Shown one piece after another: positions 17,629 through 26,132 of a stretch of DNA of 64,000 nt (position 1 is its first letter; the number at the start of each line of letters is the position of its first letter). The notes under the pieces were generated by a model that was given only the letters and a program-made list of their open reading frames with translations, did no database searches and was not told the DNA's origin. Position numbers and translations under genes: made by a program. The stretch covers positions 1 to 64,000 of the forward strand of contig CAXSEF010000009.1 in NCBI GenBank assembly GCA_964236535.1, in the 5' to 3' direction. The DNA comes from CAXSEF01 sp964236535 (GTDB lineage: Bacteria; Pseudomonadota; Alphaproteobacteria; Acetobacterales; Acetobacteraceae).

Positions 17629-17690
17629 AGGCAAGCAAGGCCAGAGGCTTTGCCTCTCGACTCCGTCAAAGGCCTCGCCTTGCTACCCCT
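17629..17690 (+). repeat. Dispersed hairpin repeat, copy D (partial)
   Basis: It shares the lead sequence ggcaagcaaggccagaggct with copies A and B. The upstream cttgaacgtgaccgg also matches copy A. The right half is degenerate. Confidence 0.65.
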
Positions 17691-17868
17691 GTATTTAAGA
17701 AATCCCGCTTATCAGCCTCGCATTCCTCCTCCGAGCCGTTTGCACTCAACAGCCACGAGCCGGGCACACCGATGCCGAACAGAAGCCGTCCACCGCGTCA
17801 GTTTGAAACCTCACCTCCGCCGGCCGGAGGGGCAGCAGCGGGGTCACGCATCACGCCTGCTTCCGCGG

Positions 17869-20337
17869 TTACTGGACCAGCCTGGGCTCGCCCACGCTGC
17901 CCTGCCTGGACAGAAGATCGCCCATGCGCCATGGCCCGATCGGGCGTCCTATGAGGAAACCCTGCAGGTGGGTCACGCCGTAGTGGCGTAGCAGATGCTC
18001 CTGCTGGACGTTCTCGACGCCCTCGGCGGTGACGGGGATGCCCATGTCGGCGGCGAGCCGGGCGATCGCGCGCACCACGGCGGTCTTGGTGGGGCTCTGC
18101 TCCAGGTTCTGCACGAAGCTCGCATCGAGCTTGATCCCGTCGAACCTGAAGGTGGTCAGGTAGCCGAGGGACGAGTAGCCGGTCCCGAAATCGTCCAGCA
18201 CGAGCTTGATGCCGCGCTCGCGCAGTGTCTGCATCACCTGCAGGGTCTGCTCCGTGGCATCGAGGTAGGCGTGCTCGGTCAGTTCGAGTTCCAGCCGCTC
18301 GGGCGCAAGGCCGCTTTCCGCCAGTGCCTTGGCGACCACGGTCTCGAGATGTCCTGCGTTGACCTGCAGCGGCGACACGTTGACTGCGACCCGCACGTCC
18401 CCGGGCCAGCCGGACGCCGCGCGGCACGCTTGCGAGAGGGTCCACTCCCCGAGCTGGGCGATGAGACCGGCCTCTTCCGCCAGCGGGATGAACCTCGACG
18501 GACTGATCTGCCCCAGCAGCGGGTGAGCCCAGCGGCACAGGGTCTCGACCGACACCACCCGGTTCTCCCGCGCGTCGAGTATGGGCTGATACACGAGGTT
18601 GAGGCCGCCGTTGTCGAGCGCCTCCTTGAGGTCCGCCTGGAGGGTCAGCCGGTCGTGCTGCTCGGCCCTCATCCTCGGATGGAAGGCCCGGAACACGCCC
18701 CGGCCCGCTGCCTTGGCGGCGTAGAGCGCGAGGTCGGCTTCGCGCATGCTGTCGACGGGTGCGGACTCACCGGCATGGACGAAGCTGACGCCGACGCTCA
18801 CCCCGATGCTCTGGCGACCGCCCGCCAGCACGTATTCACGGCTTACGGCGTCGATGATGCGCCTGGCCAGGACGGAGGCATCGTTCGCGTCCGCGACGCT
18901 GGAGAGGATGCCGAACTCGTCGCCTCCCAGGCGGGCGACGACGCTGTCCTCCCTGGTGCAGCCACGCAGGCGTCCGGCGACGGCGACGAGCAGGGCATCT
19001 CCCACCGCATGCCCGAACGTGTCGTTCACGCTCTTGAACCGGTCGAGGTCGAGGAGATGCAGCGCCAGCGGCTCCTTGCGCGACGTCCCTGCCGAGGATC
19101 CGGCGTCAGGGGCGCCCGCCGCCTGCTCGCAGGCGGCGTGCAGGGTGTCCATGAACGACTGGCGGTTGGACAGGCCGGTGAGGCTGTCGTGCAGGGCAAG
19201 CTGCCTGATCCGCTCCTCGGAACGTCGGGCGTCGGTCACGTCCGAACCGATGCCGCGATAGCCCTGGAAGCATGCACCGTCGCCGAACACCGGGCGCCCG
19301 GTCAGGGTCCACCAGCGGGGCTCGCCCTCGATCTCGACCTCCAGGTGCAGGTTCCGGAACGGACTTCGCTCATGGAACATGCCGCGGATCGCGAGACTTT
19401 CCCGACGCCTGTCCAGGTTCGTCAACAGATCGAGCAGCGGGGAGCCGTCCAGCATGATGCGCGACCGCCGGGCGACTTCGGCCAGGCGGGGAGAGACATG
19501 CAGCAGGTTCAGCTCCGCGTCGGTCTCCCACAACCAGTCCGACGCGTTCTCCTCGTAGTCCCGCAGGAACACCTTGATGGTCTGGTTCTGCTGTTCGAGG
19601 ATGACGCGGCCAACGGAGCGCTCAAGCAGGAACCTGTTGAACATCACGATCGCGGAGAGCGTGAAGCTCGTGTAGCCGAGAAAGCATAACAGAAGGTACG
19701 GTTCGAACGCCCCGCTCCCCGCCACGATGATGACGATGCCCGAGATTGCACTTGGTATCCAGAACGCGATGGCCGCCGCCAGGGGTGCTGCGACCATCGG
19801 CGTCGAGACCAGCGCGATCATGATGGCGTCTATCAGGCCCCGCTGATCCGGCGAGGCGACCAGCGCGAGCAGGTTGACCAGCAGCGCCCAGGCGATGCCC
19901 AGGACGGCGAGGCTGGCGAGGGAGTTCCTCAGGAACCTCTCGTCATCGCGACTCCGTTTCCAGCGCAGCATCTGCATCACGAGAACGCCGTACAGGACCG
20001 GAATGCTTGCGCACAGCAGCCCCGGCAGGACTCCGAGGCGCGCGCGGAAGTCGATCGCGAGCAACCCGTCGCTCGATGTGCCGACGCTGGCGGACAGGAC
20101 GATGGTCTGGGCGAGCAGCTTGAGTTCCTCGCGTCGCAGGCCGGGCCTCTCGTCGTCCCGGAGGACCGACCTCGGCTTCGCGACAGTCCGGTCGAAAAGG
20201 CGACGGCAGGATCCCACGACCCCGTTCTTGCGGATAAGCGTGGTGGCGAGCCCGATCTGGCGGATTATCGAACGCAAGCGCCTGCCTCCAAGTCTGCCCA
20301 CACGCCCGGAACTCCGCTCGGCGCCGCATTCCACCAT
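17869..20337 (-). CDS. Membrane-anchored PAS-GGDEF-EAL cyclic di-GMP protein
   Basis: The 822-residue protein has about six membrane segments (roughly 75-235), then a PAS domain (about 255-375), a GGDEF domain (RLGGDEFG intact, but RxxD site changed to REDS) and an EAL domain. EAL residues are present: VETLCRW, VAVNVSP, ELTEH, LDDFGTGYSS, KLDASF, TAEGVEN and LQGFLIGRP. Both cyclase and phosphodiesterase activity are possible on sequence; the real balance needs assay. It is the last gene of a tight operon (6-bp gap to the ICMT-like gene, which is 7 bp from the FeeM-like gene). The membrane part may sense a ligand, perhaps the product of the operon, but this is inference. Confidence 0.92.
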   Translation of the reverse strand: MVECGAERSSGRVGRLGGRRLRSIIRQIGLATTLIRKNGVVGSCRRLFDRTVAKPRSVLRDDERPGLRREELKLLAQTIVLSASVGTSSDGLLAIDFRARLGVLPGLLCASIPVLYGVLVMQMLRWKRSRDDERFLRNSLASLAVLGIAWALLVNLLALVASPDQRGLIDAIMIALVSTPMVAAPLAAAIAFWIPSAISGIVIIVAGSGAFEPYLLLCFLGYTSFTLSAIVMFNRFLLERSVGRVILEQQNQTIKVFLRDYEENASDWLWETDAELNLLHVSPRLAEVARRSRIMLDGSPLLDLLTNLDRRRESLAIRGMFHERSPFRNLHLEVEIEGEPRWWTLTGRPVFGDGACFQGYRGIGSDVTDARRSEERIRQLALHDSLTGLSNRQSFMDTLHAACEQAAGAPDAGSSAGTSRKEPLALHLLDLDRFKSVNDTFGHAVGDALLVAVAGRLRGCTREDSVVARLGGDEFGILSSVADANDASVLARRIIDAVSREYVLAGGRQSIGVSVGVSFVHAGESAPVDSMREADLALYAAKAAGRGVFRAFHPRMRAEQHDRLTLQADLKEALDNGGLNLVYQPILDARENRVVSVETLCRWAHPLLGQISPSRFIPLAEEAGLIAQLGEWTLSQACRAASGWPGDVRVAVNVSPLQVNAGHLETVVAKALAESGLAPERLELELTEHAYLDATEQTLQVMQTLRERGIKLVLDDFGTGYSSLGYLTTFRFDGIKLDASFVQNLEQSPTKTAVVRAIARLAADMGIPVTAEGVENVQQEHLLRHYGVTHLQGFLIGRPIGPWRMGDLLSRQGSVGEPRLVQ

Positions 20338-20343
20338 GGCCGC

Positions 20344-20904
20344 CTAGTCGCCAGTCCGCCACCTTCCGACTGGTAACAGCATGCCCGTGCGCAAACGATA
20401 GCGGGCGTACTCCGAAGCCAGCGGGGAGGCGCCGAATTTGCGTTCCTCCTTTGTGGCCGCGACGAGGTAGGTGACGGCAAAGGCGATCGGGACGACCCAG
20501 GGCAGCGTTCCCGGCGTGGCAAGGCTCGTGGCAAACCAGAACAGGACGTACGCGGCGTAGAACGGGTGACGTATCCAGCGGTATGGGCCCTGCAGGTGGA
20601 GAAAGCTCGGCTGATCGTCGTCGAAGGCCAGGGTCAGGCGCCGCGGCCTGGTGGTGCCGACGGCCCACCAGAACAGCATGGACGCGACGGCGATCATGGC
20701 CGCCGCCGCCATCCAGGGTGGTGCCACGCCGCCGACTGCCAGACGTTCCAGGAACCAGGCCATCGCGGCCAGGCTCGCAACAGAGATGGCGCGCATCCCT
20801 GCTGGAACACGACCCCGGGCGCGGAAATGTCCTTTGACCGCCCAGGCGAAGGAGCCGAAGCAGGCCAGCGACATCAGCGCCACGATCCATTTTGCGGTGG
20901 TCAT
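20344..20904 (-). CDS. ICMT/PEMT-like integral membrane methyltransferase
   Basis: The 186-residue protein has about four hydrophobic helices. It carries the family motif GPYRWIRHPFYAAY followed by KEERKFG and YARYR near the C-terminus. These are features of isoprenylcysteine carboxyl methyltransferase-like (and PEMT/NnrU-like) SAM-dependent enzymes that methylate lipophilic substrates at the membrane. The true substrate is unknown. Its place between a FeeM-like acyl amino acid synthase and a c-di-GMP protein suggests it could methylate the carboxyl group of an N-acyl amino acid. The ATG at 20904 lies 7 bp after the upstream stop, so translation is probably coupled. Confidence 0.85.
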   Translation of the reverse strand: MTTAKWIVALMSLACFGSFAWAVKGHFRARGRVPAGMRAISVASLAAMAWFLERLAVGGVAPPWMAAAAMIAVASMLFWWAVGTTRPRRLTLAFDDDQPSFLHLQGPYRWIRHPFYAAYVLFWFATSLATPGTLPWVVPIAFAVTYLVAATKEERKFGASPLASEYARYRLRTGMLLPVGRWRTGD

Positions 20905-20911
20905 GGCGTCC

Positions 20912-21649
20912 CTACCCGACAGGCGTGAGGGGCATGGCGATCGTGCGGCCGGATTCGAAGCCGTCGAAGGTGCCCTGCGGCGTTGCGGCCGGGTTCATCA
21001 GCGGGAACGCCGCCCGGACGCGGTCGTATTCGGCCCTGGAGCATTTAAGCAGGTGCATGGGGCAGTTCAGGCCAGGATATGCCTTCGGGCCGACGACGTC
21101 CATGAAGCCGATCCGGTGATAGAACGGCATGTGGTTGCGTCGCACGCTGGACAGGATGACCTGCACGTCGTTCTTCAGCACCAGATCCCCTGCGAGCCTG
21201 TAGAGCAGGAACACGAGCCCCTGGTTGTTGGCTGTATCCGGGCTGCGCACCAGCCGCGTGATCTCGGCGAGCTCGACGCCCTTCCGGCTCCGAGGGACGT
21301 CGGACAGGATGGCGTCGACCTCGTCGGGGAAGGCGTGGTGAGCCGGTGCGTCGCGGAGCGTCCTGGACATGAAGCAGACGCGGACCGAGGCGACTGCCCG
21401 CCCATCGTCATAGACGACGATGGTGGCGGCGTTGTCCAGGTCGTCGAACTCGTCGCGGAACAAGCTGCCCGGGCGAGGCTCGATGAACCCGGAATCCAGG
21501 TAGCTGGTATGCCTGAGAGCGAACGCATCGCGTCGGGCAGCGTCGTCGAGGGCCACGACGGCGGTGTAGGTCTTGTCGCGGCTCCTCGCCGCCACGACCG
21601 GCCGGACCGGGGAAGCGGGCTGGGCAACCTGAACTGCCACGTTGTTCAT
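20912..21649 (-). CDS. FeeM-like N-acyl amino acid synthase (GNAT fold)
   Basis: The 245-residue protein starts at ATG 21649 behind GAAGGA. It resembles the N-acyl amino acid synthase FeeM and acyl-homoserine-lactone-synthase-like group. Shared features are RHTSYLDSGFIEP..LFRDEFDD near the start, a central ELAEITRLVRSPD, and a late YHRIGFMDVVGPKAYPGL. FeeM moves a long acyl chain from acyl-ACP to an amino acid such as tyrosine. It is the first gene of the three-gene operon with the ICMT-like and GGDEF-EAL genes. Acyl donor and acceptor cannot be read from sequence. Confidence 0.78.
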   Translation of the reverse strand: MNNVAVQVAQPASPVRPVVAARSRDKTYTAVVALDDAARRDAFALRHTSYLDSGFIEPRPGSLFRDEFDDLDNAATIVVYDDGRAVASVRVCFMSRTLRDAPAHHAFPDEVDAILSDVPRSRKGVELAEITRLVRSPDTANNQGLVFLLYRLAGDLVLKNDVQVILSSVRRNHMPFYHRIGFMDVVGPKAYPGLNCPMHLLKCSRAEYDRVRAAFPLMNPAATPQGTFDGFESGRTIAMPLTPVG

Positions 21650-21685
21650 GAAGTCTGTTCCTTCTACGTGAAACGGCAGACCGTG

Positions 21686-21703
21686 CGTCACGCCTGTGTG
21701 ACG
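21686..21703. promoter_or_regulatory. Inverted repeat upstream of the FeeM-like operon
   Basis: cgtcac-gcctgt-gtgacg is a 6-bp inverted repeat about 37 bp upstream of the FeeM-like start. It could be an operator; no known consensus is claimed. Confidence 0.35.
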
Positions 21704-21936
21704 ACGTCTGCCGAGGATCATTTGGAGGGTTTGTGGTGCGCCCACCAAGTGCCAGAGTATGCACGTCACTGACAAAAGCCGGATGCATTTGACGGATTGG
21801 CTAAATTTAGTTGATTCGCGTCATAATGCGTTAGCTATGGCGGTTTATCCAACGTCCGGTATTGTCGGATCGTGCCCGCCGCCTGTTCGTCGAACCAGGC
21901 GCGGGTGGGGTGGCCGGATGGGCAGAGGGAGGTCGG

Positions 21937-22170
21937 ATGGACAGTGACGGACCGGTTCGGACGATTTCCGAGTTCAGGATGCTGGATGACGGCGAGGTGC
22001 TGGAAGGCTACCTGGACGGTTTCGGTGGAATGCCGCTCGCCTCTGGGTCCACATCGCGGTCCTACATGCATGGCTGGCGGAACGGTATGATCGAGAGCGA
22101 GCGATGGCAGCCGGACGACGCCTACATCGAGCTGCGGCAGGCCTTCGAGGTCAGGCGGGCTGCGCATTGA
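21937..22170 (+). CDS. Small conserved-looking protein, ribosome-modulation-factor-like pattern
   Basis: The 77-residue product starts at ATG 21937 directly after a very strong ribosome-binding site (agagggaggtcgg). It contains EGYLDGFGGMP and RSYMHGWRNGMIE, two blocks that I associate with small alphaproteobacterial proteins of unknown role. The HGWRNGM block slightly recalls the G-W-R-E-A-M end of RMF, but homology is not established. AT-rich DNA lies upstream. Product likely cytoplasmic. Confidence 0.6.
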   Translation: MDSDGPVRTISEFRMLDDGEVLEGYLDGFGGMPLASGSTSRSYMHGWRNGMIESERWQPDDAYIELRQAFEVRRAAH

Positions 22171-22179
22171 TCTGCCGGG

Positions 22180-22444
22180 CGCATTTGCGCCGACGTCCGA
22201 ATCGATGTGTTCGATAAGATGCCGTTGGCATGGCAGTGGATCACCAGGGCCGGCATCAGCCGCGCGGCTTGCCGCCCGTCCGACCAGGAACCGCGAACGC
22301 GCCAGGTGGCACCCGTTCCACCGCTGCCACCACGAAGTGGGCCACGTCGTCCTCGGACAGCCACGACTTCAGGTCAGGCGGCATCAGGAAAGCCCGGTCG
22401 CGGTCGAACGGGACGAAACTCGACAGGCCAGCAGCCTGCCGCAA
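22180..22444 (-). pseudogene. IS1182-like transposase N-terminal remnant
   Basis: From 22444 the minus strand reads PFDRDRAFLMPPDLKSWLSE and then DDVAHFVVAAVERVPPGAF, the typical start of IS1182-group transposases. After a frameshift it gives ALVIHCHANGI. The rest of the element is gone. Confidence 0.72.
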
Positions 22445-22494
22445 ATCACCAGGTCAGGGTACCCCAACCCGACAGGCTGCTAGTGCGAAGCCAA

Positions 22495-22556
22495 TGGGAT
22501 CAAAGGGCCGCCGGCCCTTTGCAGGTCTGGGCGAAGCCGAGCCTTCTTTTACTTGA
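22495..22556. repeat. Hairpin repeat, copy E (aaagggcc variant)
   Basis: gggatcaaagggcc-gcc-ggcccttt forms an 8-bp stem (22502-22520), followed by a gggcgaagccgagcc arm. It lies at the 3' end of the minus-strand glycosyltransferase. It matches copy F (23700-23758) almost exactly, so the glycosyltransferase gene is flanked by two like copies. Confidence 0.8.
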
Positions 22557-23601
22557 CGGCCTGGCCGAACGTGGCGGCGATGCCGGGAAGTGCGAGGTAG
22601 GCAAGGCGTTTGGCTTCCTTGCGGCCGCCGGCGACGGTGTCGAGGATCAGGCCGCAGGCCAGCGCGAGGAACGAGGTGAGGACGAGGCCAGTGGAGAGCA
22701 CGGCAGTGGGCAGGCGGGGCACGAGGCCGGTGTGCAGATAGGTGGCGACGAGCGGCAGGACGAGGGCCTGGCCGAGGGTGAACAGGGCGAGGGCGGCGAG
22801 GGAGAAGAACAGCAGCGGGCGTTCCTCCTTCACCAGCAGCAGGATGCTGCGCAGGATTCGCAGGCCGTCCGCGTAGGTGTGCAGCTTCGAGGCCGAGCCG
22901 GGGGGACGTTCGCGGTAGGCGCACTCGATCTCGCCCACGGGCATGCGCAGGTCCAGCGCGTGGACGGTGAGTTCGGTCTCGGTCTCGAAGCCGGTGGCGA
23001 GGGCTGGGAACGACTTGACGAAGCGCCGGGAGAACACGCGATAGCCCGATAGCATGTCGGTGATCTGGTTGCCGAAGATGTGGGCGACGATGCCGCTGAG
23101 CACGGCGTTGCCGAGACGGTGGCCAGGGCGGAAGGCGCTGGCGGCGTCCGAGATGCGGGTGGCGTTGACCATGTCGAGGTGGTCGTCGCGCAGCAGGCGG
23201 ACCATGGCGGGCGCGATGCCAGCCTCGTAGGTGTCGTCGCCGTCGACGAGAAGATAGATGTCGGCCTCGATGTCGGCGAACATGCGGCGGATGACGCTGC
23301 CCTTGCCGGGGCGGGTCTCGCGGCGGACGACGGCGCCGGCGCGGCGCGCAATCGCTGCGGTGTTGTCCGACGAATTGTTGTCGTAGACGTAGACGGTGGC
23401 TTCGGGCAGGGCGGCGTGGAAGTCGGCGACCACCTTCGCGATGGAAGACTCCTCGTTGTAGCAGGGGACGAGGACGGCGAGCCTGAGGCCTGGTTCGGCG
23501 TGGTCCGCAAGGCGGTCGGGGGCTGCGGCTTGGGCGGAGGACACGGCCGGGCTCCGGGTGCTGGTGCGGGAGGCTGTGCCCCGACGGACGGGGTAAGGCA
23601 A
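22549..23601 (-). CDS. Family 2 glycosyltransferase with C-terminal membrane helices
   Basis: The GT-A domain begins LAVLVPCYNEESSIAKVV and has the metal-binding DGDDTYEAG. It then carries QITDMLSGYRVFSRRFVKSFP, as in dolichyl-phosphate-mannose-synthase-like bacterial enzymes. Two to four hydrophobic helices (about residues 250-330) anchor the C-terminus. It probably moves a sugar to a lipid carrier or polysaccharide at the inner membrane. The start is uncertain: TTG 23601 gives 350 residues, and GTG 23547 gives 332. It diverges from the gmd-rmd pair, so a D-rhamnose- or mannose-containing glycan is a reasonable guess. Confidence 0.88.
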   Translation of the reverse strand: MPYPVRRGTASRTSTRSPAVSSAQAAAPDRLADHAEPGLRLAVLVPCYNEESSIAKVVADFHAALPEATVYVYDNNSSDNTAAIARRAGAVVRRETRPGKGSVIRRMFADIEADIYLLVDGDDTYEAGIAPAMVRLLRDDHLDMVNATRISDAASAFRPGHRLGNAVLSGIVAHIFGNQITDMLSGYRVFSRRFVKSFPALATGFETETELTVHALDLRMPVGEIECAYRERPPGSASKLHTYADGLRILRSILLLVKEERPLLFFSLAALALFTLGQALVLPLVATYLHTGLVPRLPTAVLSTGLVLTSFLALACGLILDTVAGGRKEAKRLAYLALPGIAATFGQAVK

Positions 23602-23697
23602 GTGGGAAGGCCACGGCTATGCTCCTGGACCTCGCTGGGGGCTGAGCCCCCAGACCCGCCCATGCTGGGGCACCGACCTCACGGTTATGTCCCCAGA

Positions 23698-23758
23698 AAA
23701 CGGGATCAAAGGGCCGCCGGCCCTTTGCGGGTCCGGGCAGAGCCCGGCCTTGCTTCCC
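23698..23758. repeat. Hairpin repeat, copy F (aaagggcc variant)
   Basis: The stem aaagggcc-gcc-ggcccttt is at 23707-23725, followed by gggcagagcccgg. It lies in the intergenic region between the glycosyltransferase and gmd and nearly matches copy E. Confidence 0.8.
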
Positions 23759-23815
23759 GTCTTGTCTCGCACGGCGGACCGGTTCACATCCTGGCGGACC
23801 AGCACGCGAGGGGCC

Positions 23816-24820
23816 ATGCCGACAGCACTTATCACCGGGGTCACGGGCCAGGACGGCGCCTATCTCACGCAGCTTCTGCTGGGCAAGGGGTATCGGGTGA
23901 TCGGCCTGATGCGGCGTTCGGCGTCGTCGGACGTGGTGGGCGAGCGGCTGCGCTGGCTGGGTGTGCTGGACCGCGTCGAGCTGGTGGACGCGAACCTGAT
24001 CGACCTGTCGAGCCTGATCCGGGTGATCGAGGAGTACAAGCCGGACGAGGTGTACAACCTGGCGGCGCAGAGCTTCGTGGCGGCGTCGTGGCAGCAGCCG
24101 CTGCTGACCGGAGCCGTGACCGGGCTGGGGGCCGCGAACGTGCTGGAAGCGGTGCGGATCGTGCGGCCGGAGGCGCGGTTCTACCAGGCGTCGTCGTCGG
24201 AAATGTACGGCCTGATCCAGGAGCCGGTGCAGAGCGAGCGCACGCCGTTCTACCCGCGCAGCCCGTATGCGGCCGCCAAGCTGTACGCGCACTGGATGAC
24301 GGTGAACTACCGCGAGAGCTTCGGGCTGCACGCGAGTTCGGGCATCCTGTTCAACCACGAGAGTCCGCTGCGCGGCATCGAGTTCGTGACGCGCAAGATC
24401 ACCGACGGGGTGGCGCGCATCAAGCTCGGGCTGGCGGAGAAGCTGACGCTGGGCAACCTCGATGCCAAGCGCGACTGGGGACATGCGCGTGACTACGTGG
24501 ACGCGATGTGGCGGATGCTGCAACAGGGCGAGGCGTCGGACTACGTGGTGGCGACAGGGCGGACCACGACGATCCGCGAGTTCTGCCGCATCGCGTTCGG
24601 TTGCGCGGACCTGGACTGGGAGCAGCACGTGCGGACCAGCGTGTCGCTGGTGCGGCCGGCCGAGGTGGACGTGCTGCAGGGCGACGCGTCCAAGGCGGGC
24701 GCGGCGCTGGGCTGGGTGGCGGAGACGAGCCTGGAGGCGATGGCGGCGGAGATGGTCGAGGCCGATCTGGTGCGGCATCGCACGCGCCAGCGCAACGCGG
24801 CCCACGCCGCCGGGGCCTGA
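23816..24820 (+). CDS. gmd: GDP-mannose 4,6-dehydratase
   Basis: The 334-residue SDR-type enzyme starts at ATG 23816 after gcgagg. It has the NADP-binding motif GVTGQDGAYL, then QASSSEMYG with the catalytic Ser/Glu, and YAAAKLYAHW with the YxxxK pair. The segment NHESPLRGIEFVTRKITDGV is diagnostic for Gmd. It converts GDP-D-mannose to GDP-4-keto-6-deoxy-D-mannose in the cytoplasm. The next gene starts 4 bp downstream and encodes a reductase of the same pathway, so the two form an operon. Confidence 0.93.
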   Translation: MPTALITGVTGQDGAYLTQLLLGKGYRVIGLMRRSASSDVVGERLRWLGVLDRVELVDANLIDLSSLIRVIEEYKPDEVYNLAAQSFVAASWQQPLLTGAVTGLGAANVLEAVRIVRPEARFYQASSSEMYGLIQEPVQSERTPFYPRSPYAAAKLYAHWMTVNYRESFGLHASSGILFNHESPLRGIEFVTRKITDGVARIKLGLAEKLTLGNLDAKRDWGHARDYVDAMWRMLQQGEASDYVVATGRTTTIREFCRIAFGCADLDWEQHVRTSVSLVRPAEVDVLQGDASKAGAALGWVAETSLEAMAAEMVEADLVRHRTRQRNAAHAAGA

Positions 24821-24824
24821 GCCC

Positions 24825-25733
24825 GTGGGACCGCGCTCGATCCTGGTGACCGGGGCGGACGGCTTCGTCGGGCGCCACCTGATGGTGCGGCTTGCCGCCG
24901 ACTTCCCGGCTGCGACGCTGCATGCGGCGGAGTTCGACGTCGTCGATGCGGCCGCGGTGGCGGACGCGGTGCGGACGCTGCGTCCGGACGGTTGCGTGCA
25001 CCTCGCGGCGGTGTCCGCGATCGGCGAGGCGCGCGAGCTGCCGGAGCGGGCGTGGGCGGTGAACCTGGGCGGCACGCTGTCGCTGGCCCGGGCGCTGCTG
25101 GCGCACGCGCCGGACTGCGTGCTCCTGTACGTGTCGAGCTCGGATGCGTATGGTGCGTCGTTCGCGGGCGGCGCGGCGCTGGACGAGGGCGCGGCGCTGT
25201 GCCCGATGAACACGTATGGGGCGACCAAGGCGGCGGCGGACCTCGCGCTGGGGGCGATGGCACAGGACGGGCTGCGGGTGGTGCGGCTGCGGCCGTTCAA
25301 CCACACCGGGCCGGGCCAGTCCGAGGCGTTCGTGGTCGCGGCGTTCGCCAGGCAGGTGGCGCGGGTTGCGCGTGGGCTGCAGCCGCCGGTGCTTCAGGTG
25401 GGCGCACTCGACGCCCGCCGCGACTTCCTCGACGTGCGCGACGTGGTGGCGGCGTACAGTCGGTGCCTGTCGCACGGGTCGCTGGATCGCGGATTGGTGC
25501 TGAACCTCGCCTCCGGGGTTCAGCGGCGGGTGGGGGACGTGCTGGACGCCCTGCTTGCGCTGGCAGGGGTGGAGGCCAGGGTCGAAGTGGAAGCGGCGCG
25601 GGTTCGCGCAATGGAGATCCCGCTGGCCTGCGGCAATGCGGCGCGGGCACAGGCGGCGCTAGGCTGGGCGCCGGCGATCGACTGGCAGACAACGCTGGGC
25701 GACGTGCTGTGGGACTGGATGCGGCGGGTCTGA
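24825..25733 (+). CDS. rmd: GDP-4-keto-6-deoxy-D-mannose reductase (Rmd-like)
   Basis: The 302-residue product starts at GTG 24825, 4 bp after gmd. It is an extended SDR with VTGADGFVGRHL, YVSSSDAYG and YGATKAAAD. The conserved RPFNHTGPGQ and DVRDVVAAY segments are typical of Rmd and related reductases. With Gmd it would give GDP-D-rhamnose; GDP-fucose synthases (Fcl) are less similar. Because only the family is clear, GDP-6-deoxy-talose or another hexose remains possible. Confidence 0.82.
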   Translation: MGPRSILVTGADGFVGRHLMVRLAADFPAATLHAAEFDVVDAAAVADAVRTLRPDGCVHLAAVSAIGEARELPERAWAVNLGGTLSLARALLAHAPDCVLLYVSSSDAYGASFAGGAALDEGAALCPMNTYGATKAAADLALGAMAQDGLRVVRLRPFNHTGPGQSEAFVVAAFARQVARVARGLQPPVLQVGALDARRDFLDVRDVVAAYSRCLSHGSLDRGLVLNLASGVQRRVGDVLDALLALAGVEARVEVEAARVRAMEIPLACGNAARAQAALGWAPAIDWQTTLGDVLWDWMRRV

Positions 25734-26132
25734 CTGGGTACGTGAACGGCAGGGCCGTCGAGAACCCGCCTCATGGTCCTGCCATCGCGGATGCAGCACA
25801 GGAACATGGGGCAAGCCAACGCCGCAGGCGAGCGGTCCAGGATGGGAGCGCAATCATCCGCCGAGGCCAGCCGGTTGGCTTCCGGGGGAGTCCTGGCCGG
25901 GGCTGACGTCACGGGTTGACCGGGCACGCCTACGCGGCATTTTGCCGTGCCGGGATGGCTGTCCATGAACGCCGGCCAGTGGTGTCACCGGGTTTGTCGG
26001 CGATGCCACGCCCGCCCGTCGGGCAAATCGCAGCTGCCTTTCAGAAGGCCCGGCCCTGTTGGCCTGGCGTCCGCTGCGAAACCGGACCGGGATCTGAACG
26101 TAGTGCTGCCACACCGGACACAGGGGAATGCG
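25734..26132. other. Intergenic stretch, nothing recognised
   Basis: About 400 bp with no supported gene. The last part carries the caggggaatgcg ribosome-binding region of the DUF892 gene. Confidence 0.45.

Noticed and set aside
17814..17830. cctccg-ccggc-cggagg hairpin as terminator of the FeeM-ICMT-GGDEF-EAL operon
   Set aside because: The stem is only 6 bp without a T-run on the relevant strand, so it was not listed as a feature.
22454..25306. A 950-codon minus-strand open frame across the glycosyltransferase, gmd and rmd genes
   Set aside because: It is Arg/Pro/His-rich antisense translation of three well-supported genes.
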